From contig NZ_CP030941.1 of assembly GCF_036621415.1 (NCBI RefSeq), positions 3,966,001 through 4,030,000 on the forward strand: DNA of 64,000 nt, in the 5' to 3' direction. Below the pieces are notes generated by a model that searched no databases, had not been told where the DNA came from, and saw nothing but the letters and a program-made list of their open reading frames with translations. The stretch comes from Nitratireductor thuwali. Lineage in GTDB: Bacteria; Pseudomonadota; Alphaproteobacteria; Rhizobiales; Rhizobiaceae. Within the stretch, counting starts at the first letter, position 1. Every line of letters begins with the position of its first letter. This document shows positions 57,716-64,000 of this stretch, one piece after another. Both the position numbers and the translations under genes were made by a program.

Positions 57716-59005
57716 TCAGCGCTTGGCGATCGGCACGTAGTCGCGCTGCGTGGCGCCCGTATAGAGCTGGCGGGGCCGGCCGATCTTCTGGCTCGGGTCC
57801 TCGATCATTTCCTTCCACTGGGCGATCCAGCCCACCGTGCGCGCCAGCGCGAACAGAACGGTGAACATGGTGGTGGGGAAGCCCAGCGCCTTCAGCGTGA
57901 TGCCGGAGTAAAAGTCGATATTCGGGTAGAGCTTCTTCTCGATGAAATACTCGTCCGTCAGCGCGATGCGCTCCAGTTCCATGGCGATGTCGAGTTGCGC
58001 ATCGTCCTTGATGCCGAGCTCGCCCAACACCTCGTGGCAGGTCTTCTGCATGATCTTGGCGCGGGGATCGTAGTTCTTGTAGACCCGGTGCCCGAAGCCC
58101 ATCAGGCGGAACGGGTCGTTCTTGTCCTTCGCCCGCTCGATATATTCGGGAATGCGATCGACCGTGCCGATCTCGTCCAGCATGTTGAGCGCCGCCTCGT
58201 TGGCGCCGCCATGGGCCGGGCCCCACAGGCAGGCAATGCCGGCGGCAATGCAGGCGAACGGGTTCGCACCCGAGGAGCCGGCAAGCCGCACCGTGGAGGT
58301 GGAGGCATTCTGCTCGTGGTCGGCATGCAGGATGAAGATGCGCTCCATGGCGCGCGCCAGCACCGGATTGACCTTGTACTCCTCGCACGGCACCGCAAAG
58401 CACATATGCAGGAAATTGGCCGCGTAGCTCAATTCGTTGCGCGGATAAACGAAGGGCTGGCCGACGTGGTACTTGTAGGCCATCGCCGCGATCGTCGGCA
58501 TCTTGGCGATCATCCGCAGGCTAGCCACCATGCGCTGATGGGGATCGGAGATGTCGGTGGAATCGTGATAGAAGGCCGACATGGCGCCGACCACGCCGCA
58601 CATCACGGCCATGGGATGCGCATCGCGGCGGAAACCGGTGAAGAAGCGGTTCATCTGCTCGTGCACCATCGTGTGGTGCGTCACGCGATAGTCGAAATCA
58701 TCCTTCTGGGTCTTGGTCGGCAGTTCGCCGTAAAGAAGCAGATAGCAGACTTCCAGAAAATCGCCGTGCTCGGCCAGTTGCTCAATCGGATAACCGCGGT
58801 GAAGCAGAATGCCTTCATCGCCGTCAATATAGGTGATCTTGGATTCGCAGCTCGCCGTCGACGTATAGCCGGGATCGTAGGTGAACATCCCGGTGTCCTT
58901 GTAGAGCGACGAGATGTTGATGACATCCGGCCCGACCGTGCCGTGCAGAACGTCATATTCCCTGCTTTCTCCTCCGAGTTCCAGCTTTGCATTGGTTTTG
59001 GTCAT
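57716..59005 (-). CDS. gltA: Citrate synthase (type II)
   Basis: This 429-aa enzyme condenses oxaloacetate and acetyl-CoA at the entry of the TCA cycle. Catalytic residues are visible: His in [12 protein letters not shown], His in [15 protein letters not shown], and Asp in PNIDFYSG. The N-terminal domain ([19 protein letters not shown] and a Cys-containing [14 protein letters not shown]) marks the hexameric, NADH-regulated type II form. GAGAGG lies 8 bp before the ATG at 59005; the GTG at 59014 would leave no room for it. Confidence 0.97.
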   Translation of the reverse strand: MTKTNAKLELGGESREYDVLHGTVGPDVINISSLYKDTGMFTYDPGYTSTASCESKITYIDGDEGILLHRGYPIEQLAEHGDFLEVCYLLLYGELPTKTQKDDFDYRVTHHTMVHEQMNRFFTGFRRDAHPMAVMCGVVGAMSAFYHDSTDISDPHQRMVASLRMIAKMPTIAAMAYKYHVGQPFVYPRNELSYAANFLHMCFAVPCEEYKVNPVLARAMERIFILHADHEQNASTSTVRLAGSSGANPFACIAAGIACLWGPAHGGANEAALNMLDEIGTVDRIPEYIERAKDKNDPFRLMGFGHRVYKNYDPRAKIMQKTCHEVLGELGIKDDAQLDIAMELERIALTDEYFIEKKLYPNIDFYSGITLKALGFPTTMFTVLFALARTVGWIAQWKEMIEDPSQKIGRPRQLYTGATQRDYVPIAKR

Positions 59006-59092
59006 CGCAAACACCTCTCATGTCTTGAAACTCGGGCAGAATTCTTCACCGCACGGGGGAGGCGGCTCGTCCGACGTGGGCATTAGCTATCG

Positions 59093-59143
59093 CATTTACC
59101 AATCGCTGCCAAGCTTGACAAACCGTCAATGCTGCACTGCAGC
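59093..59143 (-). promoter_or_regulatory. Candidate gltA promoter with flanking palindromes
   Basis: On the minus strand TTGTCA (plus 59116-59121) and TAAATG (59093-59098) are spaced by 17 bp. Two inverted repeats sit at or upstream of the -35: TTGAC-N5-GTCAA (59115-59129) and GCTGCA-C-TGCAGC (59131-59143). This is a regulated promoter by arrangement only. Confidence 0.42.
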
Positions 59144-59166
59144 GACGGAATTTTCGCGCCAAACCC

Positions 59167-60594
59167 TCATGCCGGCTTTGCCTGGTCCCTTATCCGAGCC
59201 AGCGATTCGTCCCGCCCGAGCACCTCCAAGACGTCGAATATGCCGGGCGAGGTGGTGCGGCCGGTCAGCGACGCACGCAGCGGCTGCGCGACCTTGCCCA
59301 GCTTGAGCCCTGTTCTGTCGGCAAAGGCCCGCACCGCGGCCTCGCAATCGGCCGCCGACCATGAGGACAGCGCGGCCAATTCATCGGCGAGCTGCGCCAG
59401 CATGGCACGCGCGTCGTCATCGAGGAGGGCGCCGGCCTTCTCGTCGAACGAGAGCGGGCGCTCGGCAAACAGAAATCCGGCGCCGTCAACAAGTTCCACC
59501 AGTGTCTTCGCCCGCTCCTTCAAGCCCGGCAGCGCCGCTCGGAGCTGTGCCTTTCTCCGCTCGTCCAGTTTCGCCAGGATGATGTTCCCGTCTGTCAGAT
59601 GGGGCAGCGTCTCCATCAGGATTTCGAACAGCTCGTCGTCCGGCGTATGACGCATATGATGGCCGTTGACCGCCTCGAGCTTCTGGAAGTCGAAGCGCGC
59701 CGCGCCCTTGTTGACGTCCTCGATCTCGAACCACTCAATCATCTGCGCCGTCGAGATGATCTCGTCGTCGCCATGGCTCCAGCCGAGCCGCACGAGATAG
59801 TTGCGCAGGGCCTCCGGCAGGTAGCCCATGGCCCTGTAGGCTTCGACGCCCAGCGCGCCGTGGCGCTTTGATAGCTTGGCGCCATCGGGGCCGTGAATGA
59901 GGGGGATATGCGCCATGACGGGGACGTCCCAGCCCATGGCCTTGTAGATGAGGGCCTGGCGTGCGGCGTTGGTCAGATGATCGTCGCCGCGGATGATGTG
60001 GGTGACGCCCATGTCGTGATCGTCGACGACCACGGCGTGCATATAGGTGGGCGAGCCGTCGGAACGCAGGATGATGAAGTCGTCCAGGTCCTTGTTGGGA
60101 AAGCGTACCTCGCCCTGCACCTTGTCGTGGATGACGGTGTCGCCCTCGCGCGGCGCCTTGATGCGGATGACCGGCTTGACGTCCTGCGGCGCTTCCGAGG
60201 GCGCCTGATCGCGCCATGTGCCGTCATAGCGGGGCGGGCGGCCCTCCGCGCGCGCCTTTTCGCGCATGGCCTCCAGCTCGGCCTGCGAGGCGTAGCAGTA
60301 ATAGGCCTCGCCCTTCTCCAGAAGTTCGAGGGCCACCTCGCGATGGCGGTCGCCGCGCTCGAACTGCGAGACGGGCTCCCCATCCCACAGCAGGCCCAGC
60401 CATGACAGACCGTCGAGTATCGCCGCCGTGGCGGCCTCCGTCGAGCGCTGCCGGTCGGTGTCCTCTATGCGCAGGAGCATCTTGCCGCCGGTATGTCTGG
60501 CGTAGAGCCAGTTGAAGAGCGCCGTGCGCGCGCCGCCGATGTGGAGATAGCCGGTGGGCGAGGGGGCGAAGCGGGTGATGACGGGACGGGACAT
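59167..60594 (-). CDS. gltX: Glutamate-tRNA ligase
   Basis: This 475-aa class I synthetase carries the HIGH-type motif HIGG at 18-21 ([17 protein letters not shown]), [10 protein letters not shown] for amino-acid recognition, and KMSKS-type KLSKRHG in the ATP site. The C-terminal anticodon-binding helical cage follows (about 320-475). Alphaproteobacteria often use a non-discriminating enzyme with GatCAB; specificity cannot be read here. The start at 60594 ([15 protein letters not shown]) is the family start; the longer frame upstream is non-coding. Confidence 0.97.
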   Translation of the reverse strand: MSRPVITRFAPSPTGYLHIGGARTALFNWLYARHTGGKMLLRIEDTDRQRSTEAATAAILDGLSWLGLLWDGEPVSQFERGDRHREVALELLEKGEAYYCYASQAELEAMREKARAEGRPPRYDGTWRDQAPSEAPQDVKPVIRIKAPREGDTVIHDKVQGEVRFPNKDLDDFIILRSDGSPTYMHAVVVDDHDMGVTHIIRGDDHLTNAARQALIYKAMGWDVPVMAHIPLIHGPDGAKLSKRHGALGVEAYRAMGYLPEALRNYLVRLGWSHGDDEIISTAQMIEWFEIEDVNKGAARFDFQKLEAVNGHHMRHTPDDELFEILMETLPHLTDGNIILAKLDERRKAQLRAALPGLKERAKTLVELVDGAGFLFAERPLSFDEKAGALLDDDARAMLAQLADELAALSSWSAADCEAAVRAFADRTGLKLGKVAQPLRASLTGRTTSPGIFDVLEVLGRDESLARIRDQAKPA

Positions 60595-60707
60595 GCTGGT
60601 TCCTGAATGTTCGGGTTGCGGCGCGGCTGTGGCCGTCGCGGCTGGAAATCGGCTGCCCGTCATGTAGCATAGGCCGCTTGGGGTGCAAGCCTGCGGGGTG
60701 TTCGGGC

Positions 60708-63038
60708 GTGGCGGACGACAAGGCGGCAGCGGCGGACAGCGAGCGCGGATTGTTCCTGCCGGGAACCGCGCGTCCGCTCGCGCCGCCGGCGCCCGTGCCG
60801 GCAGACATGCCCGAACAGCGGCCACAGCTGCCGGCCTTCATTGCCTTCTGGCGGGGGGTTCCCACCGCGATCTCGCGGGACGCGGCGCGCGGCGGGACGT
60901 TCCTGTGCCTGCCCGTTCTTCTGGGCGCGGGCGTGGCGGCCTATTTCGCGCTGCCGTGGGAGCCTGAAGCACTGCCGCTGGTGCTCTCGTTATGCCTGCT
61001 TCTGGCCGTCACGTTCCTTTCCCGCGATCGTCGCATCCTGCCGTTCATCAGCGGCGCGGTCCTGCTGATCCTGGCCGGCGCCTTGCTGGGCAAGCTCGAA
61101 ACCTGGCGCTCTTCGACGCCGATGATGGGATCGGACGTGACCACCAGGATCACCGGGCGGCTGGTGAGCCTGGAGCACCAGGCAAGCGGGCGCCTGCGGC
61201 TGACGATCGACATTGTGGCGACCGAGCGGCCCCGACTGCGCTATCCGCCCGCCCGCGTGCGGCTAAGCGCCCGCGCGGTGCCGGAGGGCCTTGCCGCCGG
61301 CGACGGCATCACCGGGCTTGCCAGCCTGATGAGCCCTTCCGGGCCGGTCCGCCCCGGCGCCTATGACTTTTCCTTCTCAAGCTATTTCAACGGGATAGGA
61401 GCGGTCGGCTTCTTCCTGTCCAACCCCGAGCGGGCGGCGGTGGCGGCGGATGACGGCGTGACCGCGGGGCCGGCGCGCTGGCTGCAGGCGGCGCGGGAAG
61501 GGCTCGCGGCACGTATCAGGCATGCGGTTCCCGGCGCCGAAGGGCAGGTGGCAGCCGCCATGATCGTCGGTATGCGCGCCGGCATACCGGAGCCTATAAA
61601 CGAATGGCTGCGGCGCTCCGGTCTTGCCCACATCCTGGCGATATCCGGGCTCCATATGGCTCTGGTGGCCGCTACCGTGATGGCAATGGCGCGGGCGGGC
61701 GCGGCCCTCTTCCCGCAATTTGCGCAACGCGTGCCGGTGAAGAAATACGCCGCCGGCGCGGCGCTCGCATTCTGCACGCTCTATCTGTTCTTCTCGGGCT
61801 CGGCAGTGGCCGCCCAGCGCAGCTACATCATGCTCGCGGTGATGCTGGCGGCGCTGCTGTTCGATCGCGCCGCCATTACCATGCGCAATCTGGCCATCGC
61901 CGCGCTGATCATCATCATCATCTCGCCGCACGAGGTGGTCGGTCCGAGCTTCCAGATGTCGTTCGCCGCCACAGCGGCGCTCATTGCCGCCTATGCCGGC
62001 TGGACCGACTGGCGCATGGGCCGGCGGGAACGCGGCCGCGTGCCGCCAGCAGGCCTGGCGCGCAACCTGTTGCGCACAGTGCTCGTTTTCGCCGCAGGGC
62101 TCGCAGCGACGTCCGTGATCGCGGGATTGGCGACGACGCTGTTCGGCGCGTGGCATTTCCAGCGCGCTTCGCCGCTGGCACTGCCGGCCAATCTGGCCGC
62201 CATGCCGCTTGTCTCGCTTGTGGCGATGCCCGCGGCGGTTCTTGCGATCTTCGCGATGCCCTTCGGCCTCGACGGGTTCTTCCTGTCGATCATGGGACGC
62301 GCCATAGCGGCGGTCATCGCCATCGCCGAATGGATATCCGACAGATCCCCCATCGATGCCGTCGGCCTGATGCCGCTTCCGGCGTTTCTGCTGCTGACGG
62401 TGGCCTTCGTCGTGGCCGTCCTGTCGACCACGCGCGCAAGGCTGCTGGCCGCGCCGCTGGCGGTCGTCGGCTTCGGGCTTCTTGTCGCGCGCGAGCTGCC
62501 CGCCGTGCTGATAAGCGAGGATGGCCGGCTGATGGGGGTGAGGACGGCCGATGGCGGCCTGGCGGTCAACCGCGCCCGGCCCAACGGTTTCACGATGGAC
62601 GATTGGACCCGTGCCCTGAATGCCAAGATGGTGGTCAAGCCGCTGGTTGCCGGCAAGACCGCTGCGCCCGAGATGAAATCCCGCCAGTTTTCCTGCGTCA
62701 ACGGGCTCTGTCTTATAGATAACCCGGCTGGGCATCTTATTGCCCACGCCGAGAATGCCGCAGCGGCAAAGCCAGTCTGTGAAACAGCATCCCTAATCGT
62801 CGTCGACGACGCAACGGCTTCAAATCTGTGCTCCGGGAGCAAGGCACTCGTCTTCACCAAGCGCGACCTCGCGCTCAGGGGAAGTGCGGCGGTCTGGCTG
62901 GCGGGTCCCGGCGAAGCGAGGACCGAATTCGCCCAGGCGATCAGCCAGCCCTATCGGCCCTGGCACACGCAGCGGCAATATTGGCGCGCCGCCCGCGGCC
63001 TTCCGCCTTACCGGCGCAAGACAGGCCAGGATCAGTAG
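60708..63038 (+). CDS. comEC: ComEC/Rec2-family competence membrane protein
   Basis: This is a 776-aa inner-membrane protein, the putative channel for single-stranded DNA in transformation. An N-terminal cytoplasmic stretch and spans at about 55-75 and 85-130 precede the OB-like DUF4131 region (about 140-230). The Competence domain contains [21 protein letters not shown] (about 305-325) and further spans to about 590. No HxHxDH metallo-beta-lactamase motif is present in the C-terminal 170 residues. The start is GTG at 60708 ([12 protein letters not shown]). It is divergent from gltX, and its 3' end overlaps lexA by 7 bp. Confidence 0.92.
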   Translation: MADDKAAAADSERGLFLPGTARPLAPPAPVPADMPEQRPQLPAFIAFWRGVPTAISRDAARGGTFLCLPVLLGAGVAAYFALPWEPEALPLVLSLCLLLAVTFLSRDRRILPFISGAVLLILAGALLGKLETWRSSTPMMGSDVTTRITGRLVSLEHQASGRLRLTIDIVATERPRLRYPPARVRLSARAVPEGLAAGDGITGLASLMSPSGPVRPGAYDFSFSSYFNGIGAVGFFLSNPERAAVAADDGVTAGPARWLQAAREGLAARIRHAVPGAEGQVAAAMIVGMRAGIPEPINEWLRRSGLAHILAISGLHMALVAATVMAMARAGAALFPQFAQRVPVKKYAAGAALAFCTLYLFFSGSAVAAQRSYIMLAVMLAALLFDRAAITMRNLAIAALIIIIISPHEVVGPSFQMSFAATAALIAAYAGWTDWRMGRRERGRVPPAGLARNLLRTVLVFAAGLAATSVIAGLATTLFGAWHFQRASPLALPANLAAMPLVSLVAMPAAVLAIFAMPFGLDGFFLSIMGRAIAAVIAIAEWISDRSPIDAVGLMPLPAFLLLTVAFVVAVLSTTRARLLAAPLAVVGFGLLVARELPAVLISEDGRLMGVRTADGGLAVNRARPNGFTMDDWTRALNAKMVVKPLVAGKTAAPEMKSRQFSCVNGLCLIDNPAGHLIAHAENAAAAKPVCETASLIVVDDATASNLCSGSKALVFTKRDLALRGSAAVWLAGPGEARTEFAQAISQPYRPWHTQRQYWRAARGLPPYRRKTGQDQ

Positions 63039-63748
63039 CGCCGGATCAGCCCGATAAGCTTGCCCTGAACCTTTACCCGGTCGGGACCGAAGATGCGCGT
63101 CTCATAGGCGGGGTTGGCCGCCTCCAGCGCGATCGAGGCGCCCTTGCGGCGGAAGCGCTTGAGGGTCGCCTCCTCCTCGTCGACCAAGGCGACGACGATT
63201 TCGCCCGGATTGGCCGTCTGCGTCTCGCGGATGATCACCGTGTCGCCGTCGAAAATGCCGGCCTCGATCATCGAGTCGCCTTTGACCTCGAGCGCGTAGT
63301 GTTCGCCGCCCGTCAACATGTCCGGCGGGACGCCGATGGAATGCGTCTGGTGCTGAATGGCCTCGATAGGCACGCCGGCGGCGATCCGGCCCATGACAGG
63401 CACGGAGATTACACTGACGTCGTCGTCATTGCTCGCCGAGGGCTTCGGCCGCGAAGATGCGGCGGGCCTGCCAAGGCTGCCCTGGATCACGCTGGGCGAG
63501 AACCTGCGCTGGGCGTTGAGTCCCGGAGCGATGGAATCGGGAAGGCGCAGCACCTCCAGCGCCCGGGCGCGGTTCGGCAGGCGGCGGATGAAGCCGCGCT
63601 CCTCCAGCGCCGTGATCAGGCGGTGGATGCCCGATTTGGAAGCAAGATCCAGCGCCTCCTTCATCTCGTCGAAGGAGGGCGGAATGCCGGTCTCCTTCAA
63701 CCGCTCGTGAATGAAGAGCAGCAACTCGTGCTGTTTGCGCGTCAGCAT
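63032..63748 (-). CDS. lexA: LexA, SOS-response repressor
   Basis: This is a 238-aa repressor. The N-terminal winged HTH (1-65) contains [30 protein letters not shown] sequence, followed by a long linker. The C-terminal self-cleaving domain shows the Ala124-Gly125 cleavage site ([11 protein letters not shown]), Ser159 (KGDSM) and Lys197 (EEATLKRF). The extended linker is usual for alphaproteobacteria. A GTTC-N7-GTTC SOS box lies 49 bp upstream, so it represses itself. The start at 63748 gives the family N-terminus [10 protein letters not shown]. Confidence 0.97.
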   Translation of the reverse strand: MLTRKQHELLLFIHERLKETGIPPSFDEMKEALDLASKSGIHRLITALEERGFIRRLPNRARALEVLRLPDSIAPGLNAQRRFSPSVIQGSLGRPAASSRPKPSASNDDDVSVISVPVMGRIAAGVPIEAIQHQTHSIGVPPDMLTGGEHYALEVKGDSMIEAGIFDGDTVIIRETQTANPGEIVVALVDEEEATLKRFRRKGASIALEAANPAYETRIFGPDRVKVQGKLIGLIRRY

Positions 63749-63797
63749 TGTTCCAACCTCGGGAATCAGAAAAACAAAACCAGAACAGACCGTATCT

Positions 63798-63812
63798 GTT
63801 CCATTTGTGTTC
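63798..63812 (-). promoter_or_regulatory. SOS box (LexA operator) of the alphaproteobacterial type
   Basis: A direct repeat GTTC-CATTTGT-GTTC on the plus strand is a perfect match to the known GTTC-N7-GTTC LexA site of alphaproteobacteria. It lies 49 bp upstream of the lexA start. A further GAAC half-site is at 63783-63786. Confidence 0.9.
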
Positions 63813-63837
63813 CGCAATACCCAAAATACAGGCAGGA

Positions 63838-64000
63838 TTATCGCAGCATCAGCACGCGGCAGCGCTCTCCGGCCGCGCTCGCCGGGGCGCCGGGTTCGCG
63901 GATGATAAGGGCGTTGGAGGCGGCCAGGGTCGACAGCATCGACGAATCCTGCACATCGAAGGGCGAGGCCATCAGCCCGTCCTGCCCGGAAATGACCGAG
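63838..64000 (-). CDS. moeA: Molybdopterin molybdenumtransferase MoeA, C-terminal fragment
   Basis: The last 54 codons of a minus-strand gene run off the window edge. The translated tail contains [19 protein letters not shown], then [18 protein letters not shown] and CRVLMLR before TAA, the typical MoeA domain IV end. MoeA inserts molybdate into adenylylated molybdopterin. It is encoded upstream of lexA on the same strand, as in other rhizobial relatives; the gap is 89 bp and contains the SOS box. Confidence 0.85.
   Translation of the reverse strand, partial: SVISGQDGLMASPFDVQDSSMLSTLAASNALIIREPGAPASAAGERCRVLMLR

Overview
The window comes from a GC-rich alphaproteobacterium of the order Hyphomicrobiales (Rhizobiales), most likely the Phyllobacteriaceae/Mesorhizobium group. 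This rests on the gene order (tuf-trnW-secE-nusG-rplKAJL-rpoBC, then the str/S10/spc/alpha run, then moeA-lexA-comEC-gltX-gltA), the GTTC-N7-GTTC SOS box of alphaproteobacteria, a short adenylate kinase, and rhizobial-style palindromic intergenic repeats. The assignment is inference from gene content; no 16S gene is present.

Layout. 1-3.5 kb: an orphan immunity-like protein, tRNA-Thr, the rRNA methyltransferase RlmB, tRNA-Tyr and tRNA-Gly, and a divergent glutathione S-transferase/HxlR regulator pair. 3.7-17.5 kb: tuf copy 1, tRNA-Trp, secE, nusG, rplK, rplA, rplJ, rplL, rpoB and rpoC, ending in a bidirectional terminator. 17.5-29.2 kb is an accessory block inserted between rpoC and rpsL. It holds a complete galactitol-type PTS enzyme II (EIIC-EIIA-EIIB, minus strand), a small acidic hypothetical protein, and two very large secreted paralogues (about 1297 and 1510 aa) built from DUF11-like repeats, an SdrD-B-like domain and a degenerate OmpA-like tail. 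29.5-48.6 kb: the str, S10, spc and alpha ribosomal-protein operons in standard order, with fusA, tuf copy 2, secY, adk and rpoA. 48.8-54.5 kb: a DegP/HtrA protease, RarA, CrcB, an RluA-family pseudouridine synthase, an ATP12 chaperone and a small membrane protein. 54.7-64 kb: a Na+/solute symporter with its DUF4212 partner, a conserved hypothetical, gltA, gltX, comEC, lexA and the 3' end of moeA at the window edge.

How the genes work together. Most of the window is the transcription and translation core: RNA polymerase alpha, beta and beta', about 30 ribosomal proteins, EF-Tu twice, EF-G, SecE/SecY and NusG. Short gaps and 1-8 bp overlaps imply translational coupling. Regulatory structure visible here includes an L10-type leader before rplJ, hairpins between rplL and rpoB, a strong promoter before rpsL, a promoter with overlapping palindromes before the PTS operon, and an SOS box before lexA.

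The best candidate for something little described is the 20.3-29.2 kb locus. Its two calcium-motif-rich repeat giants share a nearly identical C-terminal cassette, and each is preceded by a TACCGT-type direct repeat with an 11-bp period. They look like a co-regulated pair of outer-surface proteins lodged in the ribosomal super-cluster. All functional statements are sequence-based inference; nothing was searched or computed.
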